From NCBI RefSeq assembly GCF_030815975.1, contig NZ_JAUSXL010000002.1, positions 4,142,501 to 4,206,500 on the forward strand: 64,000 nt of DNA, written 5' to 3'. Numbering within the stretch: position 1 is the stretch's first letter; each line of letters begins with the position of its first letter. Below, one piece after another: positions 1 through 9,267 of this stretch. The position numbers and the translations under genes are program-made. The notes below the pieces were generated by a model. It saw nothing but the letters and a program-made list of their open reading frames with translations. It was not told where the DNA came from and did no database searches. This DNA comes from Variovorax paradoxus. GTDB lineage: Bacteria; Pseudomonadota; Gammaproteobacteria; Burkholderiales; Burkholderiaceae_C.

Positions 1-1
1 T

Positions 2-532
2 TCCGGCGGCACGGGCGGCGCGATTGCCGGCACGCTGACCTTCATGGTCGGCGGTGAAACCGACGACCTCGAACGCGCGCGCCCCGTGCTCGAGAAGATG
101 GGCGCCAACATCTTCCACGCGGGCGGCATCGGCGCGGGCCAGACTGCGAAGATCTGCAACAACATGCTGCTCGGCATTTTGATGATCGGCACCTCGGAGG
201 CGCTGGCGCTGGGCGTGGCCAACGGGCTCGATCCCAAGGTGCTGTCAGAAATCATGCGGCGCAGCTCCGGCGGCAACTGGGCACTCGAAAAGTACAACCC
301 GATGCCCGGCGTGATGGAAACGGCGCCCGCATCGAAGAACTACGCGGGCGGCTTCGGCACCGACCTGATGCTCAAGGACCTGGGCCTGGCGCAAGAAAAC
401 GCCACGGCCGTGCGGGCCGCGACGCCGCTCGGCGGGCTGGCGCGCAGCCTCTATGCGGCGCACAGCCTCGCGGGCCATGGCGCGCTCGATTTCTCGAGCG
501 TGCTGAAGCTGCTGCAGAAGGCTTCTTCCTAG
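2..532 (+). CDS. mmsB: 3-hydroxyisobutyrate dehydrogenase family, 5'-truncated by window edge
   Basis: This is the C-terminal part (about 176 residues) of an NAD-dependent beta-hydroxyacid dehydrogenase. Enzymes of this family oxidise 3-hydroxyisobutyrate to methylmalonate semialdehyde in valine breakdown. The fragment shows the end of the Rossmann half (SGGTGGAIAGTL) and the substrate-site segment GAGQTAKICNNM. The lysine of that segment is the catalytic lysine of the family. The all-alpha C-terminal domain continues to KLLQKASS. The reading frame enters from the left edge, so the start lies outside the window. Other members, such as tartronate semialdehyde reductase, share these motifs, so the substrate is inferred. 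Confidence 0.88.
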   Translation, partial: SGGTGGAIAGTLTFMVGGETDDLERARPVLEKMGANIFHAGGIGAGQTAKICNNMLLGILMIGTSEALALGVANGLDPKVLSEIMRRSSGGNWALEKYNPMPGVMETAPASKNYAGGFGTDLMLKDLGLAQENATAVRAATPLGGLARSLYAAHSLAGHGALDFSSVLKLLQKASS

Positions 533-543
533 CCTTCAGATTT

Positions 544-699
544 CTAGCCAAACAGGGCGTCGCTGGCCCACAGGAGCACCAGCACGCCCACGAACAGCAG
601 CAGGAACACGGCCCATGCGCGCGTGAACGCCTGCGTCTCCGTGATCTCGGCGGGAGCCGTTTCGGGCGGCTTAGGAGCGCTGGGCGTGTGTGGGTTCAT
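544..699 (-). CDS. 51-aa single-pass membrane protein
   Basis: This short frame encodes a Pro/Thr/Glu-rich N-terminal half followed by one strongly hydrophobic helix (about residues 29-45, core VFLLLFVGVLVLLWA) ending near ALFG. It resembles the small one-helix proteins often left unannotated in Burkholderiales. Its ATG lies inside the last codons of the MFS gene on the same strand (28-29 nt overlap in another frame), which suggests translational coupling. I do not recognise a family and assign no function. The hydrophobic segment and the position directly downstream of a transporter gene support a real coding sequence, but this is weaker than for longer genes. Confidence 0.55.
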   Translation of the reverse strand: MNPHTPSAPKPPETAPAEITETQAFTRAWAVFLLLFVGVLVLLWASDALFG

Positions 700-1951
700 T
701 CCCGACTGTACCCCGCGGGCCCGGTTTTGCCGCCGCACGCATCTTCGACATGGCCACCAGCACCCCGGCCGCGACCAGGTTGGCGCCGATGCTGGCGAGG
801 ATAGGCAGCAGGTAGCTGCGGCTGATGTCGAACGCAAAGCCCGCTGCGCTCGGGCCGACCAGGGTGCCGAAGGCCACGCTGGTATACAGCACGCCCAGGA
901 TCGCGCCGATGCTGCGGCCGCCGAAATAGTCCATGACCAGGGCCGGCAGCAGCGCAACGAAGCCGCCGTAGAAGACGCCGTAGGCAAACGCGAAGAGAGC
1001 CAGCCCCCAGAACCCGGCGGACACCGCCCACACGACCAGCGAAAGCGCCATGCCCACGGACATCAGCGGCAGCGCGAGCTGCCGGCCCAGCCGATCGGCC
1101 AGCCCGCCAAGGAAAAATCGCCCCGCCGTGCTGCCGATGCCGATGGCGCCCAGCAGCAGCACGGCCGAGCCCGCGGGCACGCCATGGTCGAGCGCGTAGG
1201 GCACCAGATGGACGAAGGGAACGAAGAGACCGAACGAACTGATCAGGCACGCCGCATAGAGGCCGGCGAAGCGGCGCGACCTTATTGCGTGTCGCACCGA
1301 GGAGCCTGCGGGCACGGCTGACGGTGCGCGCGGCTGCGGTGGATCGCCGTCGGGACCGAGCCCGCGGTCGCGCGGATCGTTCTCGATCAGCAGCGCCATG
1401 CCCACGCCCACCAACGCGGCCAGCGCACCGAGCGCGAGATAGGCATGGCGCCATCCCATCGCCTCGATGAGAAGCGACGCCAGCGGCGGCATCACCAGCG
1501 TGCCCACGCCGATGCCGCTCACCGCCAGCCCCGAGGCGAATCCGCGGCGCCTGACGAACCAGCGCTGCACTGCGCCCAGCACCGGCACGTAGGACGCGCC
1601 GACCCCGAGCCCGACGCCGAGTCCATAGGCGAGGCAGACCTGGTTCAGGCTCCGGGCCTGCCCCGCCGCGGCCAGGCCCAGGCCGACCAGCACCATGCCC
1701 GCGACCGCGAGCCGCCGCGAACCCCAGCGGTCCGCGAGCGGGCCGCTGACCACGCCCAGTCCGAAATAGAGAAAGCCTGCGAGCGAGAACACCAGCGACA
1801 CCGATCCGCGCGAGGCGCCGAAATCGCGCTGCAGCGATTCGAGGAAAGCGCTGAAGGTGTAGGCGCTGCCAAAGCCCACGAGGGTGACGGCGAAGGCGCC
1901 TGCTACCACGAGCCAGCCGCGGAAGACGGGTGTGGGGGATCGATTGGACAT
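671..1951 (-). CDS. MFS transporter (monocarboxylate/oxalate-formate antiporter-like)
   Basis: The 426-aa protein has the twelve-helix pattern of the major facilitator superfamily, beginning at helix 1 (FRGWLVVAGAFAVTLVGFG). The cytoplasmic loop signature after helix 2 is present as GPLADRWGSRR, with its half-repeat near GGLADRLGRQ after the central loop. The overall look is closest to the monocarboxylate porter/OFA type, so a small organic anion is the likely substrate, but this cannot be settled from sequence. I chose the ATG at MSNRSPTPVF because upstream codons are not membrane-like and the family starts here. The gene is divergent from a GcvA-type LysR gene at 2099, a usual regulator-target arrangement. 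Confidence 0.85.
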   Translation of the reverse strand: MSNRSPTPVFRGWLVVAGAFAVTLVGFGSAYTFSAFLESLQRDFGASRGSVSLVFSLAGFLYFGLGVVSGPLADRWGSRRLAVAGMVLVGLGLAAAGQARSLNQVCLAYGLGVGLGVGASYVPVLGAVQRWFVRRRGFASGLAVSGIGVGTLVMPPLASLLIEAMGWRHAYLALGALAALVGVGMALLIENDPRDRGLGPDGDPPQPRAPSAVPAGSSVRHAIRSRRFAGLYAACLISSFGLFVPFVHLVPYALDHGVPAGSAVLLLGAIGIGSTAGRFFLGGLADRLGRQLALPLMSVGMALSLVVWAVSAGFWGLALFAFAYGVFYGGFVALLPALVMDYFGGRSIGAILGVLYTSVAFGTLVGPSAAGFAFDISRSYLLPILASIGANLVAAGVLVAMSKMRAAAKPGPRGTVGNEPTHAQRS

Positions 1952-2098
1952 GATTTGCTCAGAATATCTAATGGCTGGAAAATCGACCTTGGTACAACGC
2001 GTTGGCTTTTCTTCATCCGGTGAATTTGGATGATCGTTTCTTGTGCGCAACCAGGCAAACCGGATTTTCTGAAGCATTCGGATCAGATTAACTAAACC

Positions 2099-3043
2099 AT
2101 GGAACATCAACTTCCACCGCTCAATGCGCTGCGCGCCTTCGAGGCGACCGCCCGCCACCTGTCGGTAAAGAACGCGGCCGACGAGCTGTGCGTCACCGCC
2201 GGTGCCGTGAGCCAGTTGATCAAGTCGCTGGAACTGCATCTGGGCATTCCGCTCTTTCGCCGCGCGAACCGCGGCATCTTTCTGACCGATGCCGGCCAGG
2301 CCTATCTGCCGCCGGTGCGCAATGCGTTCCGGCAGATCAGCGACGCCACGCGCCGCATTGCCGTGCCCGCGGAGACCGGCATTCTCACGGTGAGCGCCAC
2401 GCCGTTCTTCGCGTCCGCTTGGCTAGTGCCGCGCCTCAAGGGTTTTCAGGATGCGCATCCTGATATCGATCTGCAGGTGGTGAGCAGCACTGCGCTGGCT
2501 GATTTTTCGCGCGACGGCGTGGACGTTGCCATTCGCCACGGCCTCGGCCGCTACCCGGGCTTGAGCAGCCAGCGCGTGCTGACGGTGGAGATCGTTCCTG
2601 TCGCAACGCCGGCCCTGGTGAGGCAGTTCGGCATGCCTGCATTGCCATCCGATCTCAGGCGCTGGCCGCGCGTGAACGATGCCGAGCGCAAGGCCTGGCA
2701 ACTGTGGTTCCAGGCGCAGGGCATCGAAGACACCGGCCCGGCGCGCGGCCCGTCCTTCGACGATTCTGGCCTGCTGCTGAAGGCGGTGCTCACGGGGCAG
2801 GGCGCGGCCTTGCTGCCTTCCGCCGTGGTGGCCGACGATGTTGCAGAAGGCCGGTTGGTCCGGCTTTCGGATGTGAGCTGGCTCGAAGACTTTGCCTACT
2901 ACCTCGTCTGTCCGGAAAACAGCCGCGACCGGCCCAAGGTCGCGGCCTTCCGCGAATGGATCACTGCCGAGTCCAGCAGAAAAACTGCCAGGCCGCGCAG
3001 GAAGATTCCGGTCAAAGCAGCTCGATCCCGGGCAGGCTCTTGA
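2099..3043 (+). CDS. LysR-family regulator, GcvA type
   Basis: The 314-aa protein starts with a winged helix-turn-helix (LPPLNALRAFEATARHLS through TAGAVSQLIKSLE, residues about 5-65). That wording is characteristic of the GcvA subgroup. It is followed by a periplasmic-binding-protein-like effector domain to about residue 290. A basic tail (ARPRRKIPVKAARSRAGS) extends past the usual end of the family. The gene is transcribed away from the MFS transporter with a 147-bp shared promoter region, so it probably controls that transporter and itself. Its 3' end overlaps the convergent metR gene by 32 nt, which may explain the odd C-terminal extension. Confidence 0.9.
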   Translation: MEHQLPPLNALRAFEATARHLSVKNAADELCVTAGAVSQLIKSLELHLGIPLFRRANRGIFLTDAGQAYLPPVRNAFRQISDATRRIAVPAETGILTVSATPFFASAWLVPRLKGFQDAHPDIDLQVVSSTALADFSRDGVDVAIRHGLGRYPGLSSQRVLTVEIVPVATPALVRQFGMPALPSDLRRWPRVNDAERKAWQLWFQAQGIEDTGPARGPSFDDSGLLLKAVLTGQGAALLPSAVVADDVAEGRLVRLSDVSWLEDFAYYLVCPENSRDRPKVAAFREWITAESSRKTARPRRKIPVKAARSRAGS

Positions 3044-3938
3044 AGCAGCTCTCGCGCGTGATGCGCACGAAGTCGGCCAGCCACGGTTGGCCGGAGGTGC
3101 CCTGCGTGCAGGCCATGTAGAGCCGCCCGGTCAGGCCCTTTGCGCCCACGCGCCGCGCTGTCACGTAGCCGCGGTCCAGATAGTTCTGCACCGCCCACAG
3201 CGGCAAGGTGGCCACGCCGCGGCCGCTGGCCACCAGTTGCAGCATCGCCACCGTGAGCTCGGTCGTGCGACGGTGGGCGGGCTCCACGCCGGCCGGTGCC
3301 AGCACCTGGCGCACGATGTCGAGCATCTCGTCGGGCACGGGGTAGGTGATGAGCGTCTGGTCGGCAAAGTGGCGCGCCGTGAGATGCGGCTTGGCGACGA
3401 GCGCATGGTCGTTGGCGAGCAGCGCGACGATCTCGAAGCGGAACAGCGCGTGGTAATCGACGGTTTCGTCGGGGTCTTCTTCGGACACGATCGCCACCTC
3501 GGCGCGGTTCTGCATCACCAGCGCGATCGGGTCGGGATGAAAGCCCGAGACGATGTCGAGCTCGATCTCGGGCCAACGCTGTCTGAAGGCGTCCATCGCG
3601 GGCATCAGCCAGTCGAAGCAGGTGTGGCACTCGACCACGATGCGCAGCTGCCCGCTGCGGCCCAGGGCAAGCCGTGCCACGTCGCGCTCGGCTTCTTCGA
3701 CCAGCGGAAGTGCGGTATCGGCCAGCTGCAGCAACCGCAGCCCGGTGGTGCTGAACTGCGGCGGCACCGACTTGCGCTCGAAGAGCTGCGCGCCGTAACG
3801 GTCTTCGAGCAGCTTGATCTGGTGCGACAGCGCCGACTGCGTGAGGTTGAGCAATTGCGCCGCGCGCACCAGGCTGCCGGTGTCGCGCAGCGCAACGAGC
3901 GTGCGCAGGTGGCGTATTTCGAGGATCGACTGCAACAT
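3012..3938 (-). CDS. metR: MetR, LysR-type activator of methionine synthesis
   Basis: The 308-aa LysR protein has an N-terminal HTH (LEIRHLRTLVALRDTGSL...LTQSALSHQIKLLEDRYG) and a full effector domain; the wording matches MetR closely. MetR activates metE and metH with homocysteine as co-effector. The gene lies back to back with metE, as in enterobacteria, and its own start codon overlaps a perfect MetR operator at 3938-3950. This suggests autorepression, as known for the family. The last 32 nt overlap the convergent GcvA-type gene. Confidence 0.93.
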   Translation of the reverse strand: MLQSILEIRHLRTLVALRDTGSLVRAAQLLNLTQSALSHQIKLLEDRYGAQLFERKSVPPQFSTTGLRLLQLADTALPLVEEAERDVARLALGRSGQLRIVVECHTCFDWLMPAMDAFRQRWPEIELDIVSGFHPDPIALVMQNRAEVAIVSEEDPDETVDYHALFRFEIVALLANDHALVAKPHLTARHFADQTLITYPVPDEMLDIVRQVLAPAGVEPAHRRTTELTVAMLQLVASGRGVATLPLWAVQNYLDRGYVTARRVGAKGLTGRLYMACTQGTSGQPWLADFVRITRESCFKSLPGIELL

Positions 3939-3950
3939 GAATTCAATTCA
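3938..3950. promoter_or_regulatory. MetR operator TGAA-N5-TTCA
   Basis: The 13-bp site TGAATTCAATTCA matches the established MetR consensus TGAANNNNNTTCA exactly. It overlaps the first base of the metR ATG and lies 90 bp before the metE ATG, so one site could serve both directions. A neighbouring TTCA-AG-TGAA at 3947-3956 may be a degenerate second half-site. Confidence 0.7.
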
Positions 3951-4040
3951 AGTGAATGGGCAAAAGGTTTCGTTTGAATCATATGTGCCAAAGCCCGACC
4001 ATTGTGGATTCTCAAAGTTTCAGCGACCGGAATACCTGCA

Positions 4041-6386
4041 ATGACCACCCGTACCCACATCCTCGGCTTTCCGCGCATGGGCGCCCACCGGGAACTCAAG
4101 TTCGCACTCGAAAAGCACTGGCGCGGCGAGATCGACCGCGCCGCTCTGGAAGAAGTTGGCGAACAATTGCGCGAGCGCCACTGGCAGGCCCAGCGCGACG
4201 CGGGGCTCGACTACGTGACGGTCGGCGACTTCGCCTGCTACGACCACGTGGCCAACCACATCCAGCTCTTCGGCTGCGAGCCGGAGCGCTTCGGCTTCAA
4301 GGGCGACGAGCCCGAGCTGTCGCGCTACTTCAAGATGGCGCGCGGGGTAGAAGACGAGGCTGTCCATGTGCATGACGCCAGCTGCAGCCACGGCGCCGAA
4401 GGCACTTTCGCCCTGGAAATGACCAAGTGGTTCGACACCAACTATCACTACCTCGTGCCCGAGTTCACCGCGGCCACGCAGTTCACGCTTGCCTCGACGC
4501 GGCTCTTCGACGAAGTGGCACAGGCGCAGCAGGCCGGCCATGCGGTCAAGGCTGTGCTGCTGGGGCCGCTGAGCTTCCTGTACCTCGGCAAGGAGAAGCA
4601 GGCCGGCTTCGACCGCCTGTCGCTGCTCGATGCACTGCTGCCCGTCTATGAACAGGTGCTGAACCGCCTCAAGCAGCAGGGCGTGGAATGGGTGCAGATC
4701 GACGAACCCATCCTCGGCCTGGACCTGCCCGATGTCTGGCGCAATGCCTTCGAGCGCGCCTACTGGCAGCTGGCCCGCAGCGCGCCCAAGCTGCTGCTGG
4801 CCACGTACTTCTCGCCGCTCGCGGACAACCTGCGCCTGGCCTGCCAGCTGCCGGTGGCCGGCCTGCACGTGGACGCCGTGCGCGCGCCGCAGGATCTGAC
4901 CGGCGTGGCCGACTGGCTCGCGGCGCACAAGGTGCTGTCCGTCGGCATCGTCGATGGCCGCAACATCTGGCGCACCGACCTGGACGCCGCGCTTGCCACG
5001 CTGCGCCCGGTGGTCGACAAGAAGCGCGGCGAGCTCTGGATCGCGCCATCGTGTTCGCTGCTGCACGTGCCGTTCAGCCTGGCGGCCGAAAACAAGCTCG
5101 ACGCAGAGCTCAAGTCCTGGCTCGCCTTCGCCGTCGAAAAGCTGGACGAGCTGCGCGTGCTGCAGGCCGTTCTCGACGGCCGCGAAGACTCGGTCGCGCA
5201 AGAACTCGAAACCGCCCGCGCCGCCGCGGCCGCACGGCGCAGCAGCCCGCGCGTGCACCGTGCCGACGTGGCGCTGCGGCTTGCACGCAGCGTGGCCGGC
5301 GATGACCGGCGCGCGTCCGCGTTCGGCGAGCGGCAGCGGGTGCAGCGCGCGCGCTTCGCATTCCCCGCGCTGCCGACCACCACCATCGGCTCGTTCCCGC
5401 AGACAGCGGAGATCCGCGCCGCACGCGCCGCCTTCAAGCGCGGGGAGCTCGATGCAGCAGGCTACCGCGAGAAGATGCGCGCCGAAATCGCACTGGCCGT
5501 GCGCAAGCAGGAAGCGCTGGGCATCGACGTGCTGGTGCACGGCGAGGCCGAGCGCAACGACATGGTCGAGTACTTCGGCGAACAGCTCGACGGCTTTGCC
5601 TTCACCGCCAACGGATGGGTGCAGTCGTACGGCTCGCGCTGCGTCAAGCCGCCGGTCATCTTCGGCGACGTGGCGCGCCCTGCGCCGATGACGGTCGAAT
5701 GGACCGCCTATGCGCAGAGCCTGACGAAGCTGCCGATGAAGGGCATGCTGACCGGCCCCGTCACCATCCTGCAATGGTCCTTCGTGCGCAACGACCAGCC
5801 GCGCAGCACCACCTGCGAGCAGATCGCCTGGGCGATCCGCGACGAGGTGGTGGACCTCGAGGGCGCCGGCATCGGCATCATCCAGATCGACGAGCCCGCC
5901 ATCCGCGAAGGCCTGCCGCTGCGCCGCGCCGGCTGGCCGGCCTACCTGAAGTCCGCTACGCGCGCCTTCCGCATCAGTGCCTCGGGCGTGCGCGACCAGA
6001 CGCAGGTCCACACCCACATGTGCTATTCGGAATTCAACGACATCCTGCCCGAGATCGCGGCCATGGATGCCGACGTGATCACCATCGAGACCAGCCGCTC
6101 CGACATGGAGTTGCTGCGGGGCTTTGGCGGCGAGAACAACGCGGGCGGCTTCCGCTACCCGAACGAGATCGGCCCCGGCGTGTACGACATCCACTCGCCG
6201 CGCGTTCCCTCGGTGGACGAGATCGTGCGTCTGATGCGCAAGGCCACGGGCGTGGTGCCGCTCGAGAACCTCTGGATCAACCCCGACTGCGGCCTGAAAA
6301 CCCGCGGCTGGCCCGAGACGGAGGCGGCGCTGTCGAACATGGTTGCGGCCGCCAAGCTGCTGCGCAGGGAGCTGGCGGCGGCCTGA
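4041..6386 (+). CDS. metE: Cobalamin-independent methionine synthase MetE
   Basis: The 781-aa enzyme transfers the methyl group from 5-methyltetrahydropteroyl-triglutamate to homocysteine, the last step of methionine synthesis, in the cytoplasm. The start [14 protein letters not shown] is the family's canonical N terminus. The length is slightly above the usual 750-765 because of an Arg/Ala-rich linker near residues 390-440, between the two barrel halves. The zinc and homocysteine ligands of the C-terminal barrel are visible: [19 protein letters not shown] and [11 protein letters not shown]. The gene is divergent from metR with a MetR box between them. The roughly 100-bp leader is too short for a cobalamin riboswitch. 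Confidence 0.97.
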   Translation: MTTRTHILGFPRMGAHRELKFALEKHWRGEIDRAALEEVGEQLRERHWQAQRDAGLDYVTVGDFACYDHVANHIQLFGCEPERFGFKGDEPELSRYFKMARGVEDEAVHVHDASCSHGAEGTFALEMTKWFDTNYHYLVPEFTAATQFTLASTRLFDEVAQAQQAGHAVKAVLLGPLSFLYLGKEKQAGFDRLSLLDALLPVYEQVLNRLKQQGVEWVQIDEPILGLDLPDVWRNAFERAYWQLARSAPKLLLATYFSPLADNLRLACQLPVAGLHVDAVRAPQDLTGVADWLAAHKVLSVGIVDGRNIWRTDLDAALATLRPVVDKKRGELWIAPSCSLLHVPFSLAAENKLDAELKSWLAFAVEKLDELRVLQAVLDGREDSVAQELETARAAAAARRSSPRVHRADVALRLARSVAGDDRRASAFGERQRVQRARFAFPALPTTTIGSFPQTAEIRAARAAFKRGELDAAGYREKMRAEIALAVRKQEALGIDVLVHGEAERNDMVEYFGEQLDGFAFTANGWVQSYGSRCVKPPVIFGDVARPAPMTVEWTAYAQSLTKLPMKGMLTGPVTILQWSFVRNDQPRSTTCEQIAWAIRDEVVDLEGAGIGIIQIDEPAIREGLPLRRAGWPAYLKSATRAFRISASGVRDQTQVHTHMCYSEFNDILPEIAAMDADVITIETSRSDMELLRGFGGENNAGGFRYPNEIGPGVYDIHSPRVPSVDEIVRLMRKATGVVPLENLWINPDCGLKTRGWPETEAALSNMVAAAKLLRRELAAA

Positions 6387-6422
6387 AGCAGCAGGGAACC
6401 CCCGGGGGGCCAATAATGCGAC

Positions 6423-7292
6423 ATGGTTGCCCTTTCAGTTTCAGCTAGACGTTTCTTTCTCGCGCCCTTTCTCCTGCTGCTGCTGCCGCTGTTGCTCGCG
6501 CCGGCCATGGCCTGGGCGCAAGATCGCGCGCAGGCCTTGATGCAGTTCGAAGGCGTGCAGGCGCGCTATCAGGCCGCGTATGCGCCGGGTGCGGTGTCCC
6601 GCGATGCGCGGCAGTTGCTGAGCACAGCGGACCAGGCCATTACCGACAAGGCGTTCGCGGCGCTGGACACCGCCGCCGCGCAGTCGTTCGACGTCAAGGC
6701 CTCGATGGCTGCGATCCAGCAGGAGGTGGCCGCGGCTGGCAAGGGAGGTGCCGCACCGGGACCCCAGGTGTTGGAGGCCGTGGCCCGGTTCGCCAGGCTG
6801 CGCGCCGACTACGCCGCGATGGACGATGCAGGCAAGGCGGAGTTCTTCAACCGCGAGCGTGCGAAGCCGGCCGACCCCGCGCGCGCGGAACTGCTCGAGC
6901 GCATGGCCGTGGCCGACCTGCGCGAGGTCGACTTCTCGAGCCAGCTGCTGCTGAGTTCCGTCGCCAAGCAACTGGCGCGCGGCAACGCCGGCCAGTTCAC
7001 TTCGCTGCCGGACCGCACGTTCGACATGGCTGTCGACACGCTGTGGTCGCGCGGCATCACCGCGCCGCGCCCGCGCAACCTGCTGACGGTGGCGCGCGAG
7101 TTCGAAAAACAGGCCGCGCAGGCGCTGCTCGCCGCCCTGCCCGATGCGGACGTGGCCGCCTTGCTCGCCTGGCGCAACGACCCGCAGGCCGCGGCCGAGC
7201 GCCAAGCGCTGGTGGGTGCCTACCGCGCCGAGGTCAAGGGGAGCGGCGCCGTGGCGATCCGGACGCTGGTGCGCGGCTGGCCGCGTTCCTGA
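6423..7292 (+). CDS. Secreted/periplasmic protein of unknown function
   Basis: The 289-aa protein has a clear Sec signal peptide: basic start, a run of leucines, and a probable cut after AMAWA-Q near residues 31-33. The mature part is alanine-rich, helical and hydrophilic, without cysteines or obvious catalytic motifs. I do not recognise a domain. The gene starts 36 bp after metE, but a short palindrome of Cs and Gs lies between them, so co-transcription is uncertain. The last 59 nt overlap the convergent ScfR-type regulator gene. Confidence 0.7.
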   Translation: MVALSVSARRFFLAPFLLLLLPLLLAPAMAWAQDRAQALMQFEGVQARYQAAYAPGAVSRDARQLLSTADQAITDKAFAALDTAAAQSFDVKASMAAIQQEVAAAGKGGAAPGPQVLEAVARFARLRADYAAMDDAGKAEFFNRERAKPADPARAELLERMAVADLREVDFSSQLLLSSVAKQLARGNAGQFTSLPDRTFDMAVDTLWSRGITAPRPRNLLTVAREFEKQAAQALLAALPDADVAALLAWRNDPQAAAERQALVGAYRAEVKGSGAVAIRTLVRGWPRS

Positions 7293-8748
7293 TGACGGCG
7301 GTGCGTGCGGTGGCGTACCTGTCGGGCGCTACGGCATAGGGCATGAAGCGGCTCTGGTTCTCGTCCACGTCGAGCGGCCGGCCCACGAACGGAAAGGCGC
7401 GCTGCGGGCAGGCCTCGCGCTCGCACACCTTGCAGCCCGCGCCGATGGGCGTCGGCGCCTCGGGGTCGCGCAGGTCCATGCCCTTGGAGTAGACCAGCCG
7501 CGTGGCATGGCTGATGTCACAGCCCAGCCCGATGGAAAAGGTCTTGTTGGGCGAGCCGTAGCCGCGAAAGCCGTGCGACACCGTGCGCGCGATCCACAGG
7601 TAGGCGCGGCCGTCGGGCATGCGCGCCAGTTGCGTGAGCACGCGGCCCGGTTGCGCAAAGGCCTCGTACACATTCCACAGCGGGCAGGTGCCGCCGGTCT
7701 TCGAAAAGTGGAAGTGCGTGGCCGACTGCCGCTTCGAGATATTGCCCGCGCGGTCGACGCGAATCAGGAAGAAGGGCACGCCGCGCGCCTCGGGCCGCTG
7801 CAGCGAACTCAGGCGGTGGCAGATGGTCTCGAAGCCTACGCCGAAGCGCCGCGCGAGCTGGTCGATGTCGTAGTGCAGCTGCTCGGCCGCTTCAAGAAAA
7901 ATGCCGTAGGGCAAGAGCAGGGCGGCCGCGAAGTAGTTGGCCAGGCCGATGCGCGCGAGCGAACGCGCGGTGTCGCTCGACAGCGTTGCCTCGGCGACCA
8001 ACTGGTCGATCATGCCGCCGAGTTCGAGAAACGCGAGCTGCGTGGCGAGCTGGAACGCATGCTGGCCCGGCTCCAGGTAGCGTGACAGCCGCAGCACGCG
8101 CGTGGCCGGATCGAAGCGGCGTTGCGCGCCGCCTTCGTCGTCTTCCGCCGGAATCACCTGCACCCCATGCGCTTCGAGCAGACGGTGAGCGAGCCGGTCG
8201 CCCGGGCTGCCTTCGCGCAGCCGCCATTGCGCGGAGAAAGCCTCGGCGGCGTTGTCGAGCGGGGCGATGTGGTTCTGGTGTGCAAAGAAGAAGTCGCGCA
8301 CTTCCTCGAAAGGCATCGGCCGCGCCTGCGGCATGCGCGCGAGGTCGCCGCGGCCGTCGCCGAGCTCGGCCGCCAGCGCTTCGAGCCGCTCCATGGCATC
8401 GCGGTGCCGCTGGTGCAGCGCCACCAGCGCGCGGCCCACGGCGGGCATCTGCGTGGCCACTTCGCGCAGTTCGGCGAGCGCGACGGCATCGCCGCCCGGG
8501 TTGTCGGCCAGCGCCTCGCGCAGGCTGGCAACGAGGCGTGCCTCTTCGTCTTCCGAGAAGGCCTGGATGTCCACCCCCAGCGTGGCATGCAGGCGCAGCA
8601 GCACCGGCACGGTGAGCGGGCGCTGGTTCTGCTCGATCTGGTTCAGGTAGCTGGGCGACAGGCCGAGCTGCTGTGCGAGCGCGAGCTGGCTCAGGCCGCG
8701 CTCTTCGCGCAGGCTTCGCAGTCGCACGCCCATGAAGGTCTTCTTCAT
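7234..8748 (-). CDS. Short-chain fatty acyl-CoA regulator (ScfR family, XRE HTH + DUF2083)
   Basis: The 504-aa protein has an N-terminal XRE helix-turn-helix (LRSLREERGLSQLALAQQLG...YLNQIEQNQRPL, residues about 10-65). A central IrrE-like region follows (about 190-330, AFLELGG...LANYFAAALLLPY), then a C-terminal DUF2083 segment with a cysteine group CKVCEREAC near the end. This is the layout of RamB, PccR and MccR, which sense short-chain acyl-CoA and control propionate or acetate use. It faces away from a thioesterase-prpC-prpD operon, and the 105-bp gap carries a cluster of TTCGCAA/TTGCGAA repeats. It probably controls that operon in response to propionyl-CoA or a methylcitrate-cycle intermediate. 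Confidence 0.9.
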   Translation of the reverse strand: MKKTFMGVRLRSLREERGLSQLALAQQLGLSPSYLNQIEQNQRPLTVPVLLRLHATLGVDIQAFSEDEEARLVASLREALADNPGGDAVALAELREVATQMPAVGRALVALHQRHRDAMERLEALAAELGDGRGDLARMPQARPMPFEEVRDFFFAHQNHIAPLDNAAEAFSAQWRLREGSPGDRLAHRLLEAHGVQVIPAEDDEGGAQRRFDPATRVLRLSRYLEPGQHAFQLATQLAFLELGGMIDQLVAEATLSSDTARSLARIGLANYFAAALLLPYGIFLEAAEQLHYDIDQLARRFGVGFETICHRLSSLQRPEARGVPFFLIRVDRAGNISKRQSATHFHFSKTGGTCPLWNVYEAFAQPGRVLTQLARMPDGRAYLWIARTVSHGFRGYGSPNKTFSIGLGCDISHATRLVYSKGMDLRDPEAPTPIGAGCKVCEREACPQRAFPFVGRPLDVDENQSRFMPYAVAPDRYATARTAVIRNAASRAPASGSPRRRSP

Positions 8749-8760
8749 CTTCTAGCTCCA

Positions 8761-8851
8761 TTCGCAAGATTCGCAAATTAATTGCAATGCCTTCGCAATC
8801 ATTCGCCAATTCAGGTCTTCATTATGGGCACGATGTTGCGTAAATTGCGAA
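8761..8851. promoter_or_regulatory. Clustered ScfR-type operator repeats (TTCGCAA / TTGCGAA)
   Basis: Copies of TTCGCAA sit at 8761-8767, 8770-8776 and 8792-8798. Related TTGCAA is at 8782-8787, TTCGCCAA at 8802-8809, and a pair TTGCG...TTGCGAA at 8836-8851. Known ScfR proteins (RamB, PccR) bind TTTGCAAA-like repeats, so these are likely operators for the adjacent regulator. The last copy ends two bases before the thioesterase ATG, and the first lies 13 bp before the regulator's own ATG. Confidence 0.65.
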
Positions 8852-8853
8852 TC

Positions 8854-9267
8854 ATGCAAAACGCACGCGGCACTGTCCGGTTGATCGAGGTGGTGTTTCC
8901 GGAACACACCAACCACTACGGCACCCTGTTCGGCGGGCAGGCGCTGCAGCTGCTGTCGAAGGCCGCGTTTCTGTCGGGCCGCAGCTTCGTGCGCGGCGAC
9001 GTGGTGATGGCGCGCTGCAGCGAGGTGCTGTTCCATGCACCGGTGCGGCTGGGCAGCACGCTGGTGCTCGACACGCAGGTGTCGCGCGTGGGCCGCAGCT
9101 CGCTCACCGTGCGCGTGGTCGGCAACGTGCAGGACGTGGCCACCGAGGCGCTCACGCGCGTGCTCGACGGCGAATTCGAGATGGTGGCGGTGGACGCCGC
9201 CGGACGGCCGGTGCGGCTGGCAAGCCCGCCGCGCCTTCATGAACAGACATTCGAGGAGACCGTATGA
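8854..9267 (+). CDS. Hotdog-fold acyl-CoA thioesterase (YciA/BACH type)
   Basis: The 137-aa protein is a single hotdog domain with the family signature [18 protein letters not shown] near its start and the beta strands [19 protein letters not shown] after it. Such enzymes hydrolyse acyl-CoA thioesters. In this operon it could relieve propionyl-CoA or methylcitryl-CoA build-up (inference). I chose the ATG just before [16 protein letters not shown] because family members begin close to this point. No good Shine-Dalgarno precedes it, and ATGs at 8824 and 8833 are in frame. It overlaps prpC by four bases (ATGA). Confidence 0.87.
   Translation: MQNARGTVRLIEVVFPEHTNHYGTLFGGQALQLLSKAAFLSGRSFVRGDVVMARCSEVLFHAPVRLGSTLVLDTQVSRVGRSSLTVRVVGNVQDVATEALTRVLDGEFEMVAVDAAGRPVRLASPPRLHEQTFEETV

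Noticed and set aside
3939..4040. Possible cobalamin riboswitch ahead of metE
   Set aside because: The leader is only about 100 bp, has no B12-box-like sequence and is occupied by the MetR operator, so MetR control is enough.
4020..6413. 797-codon open frame antisense to metE
   Set aside because: It mirrors metE codons, is His/Ala/Gly/Arg-rich without any domain, and has no promoter or ribosome site. Such antisense frames are expected at this GC content.
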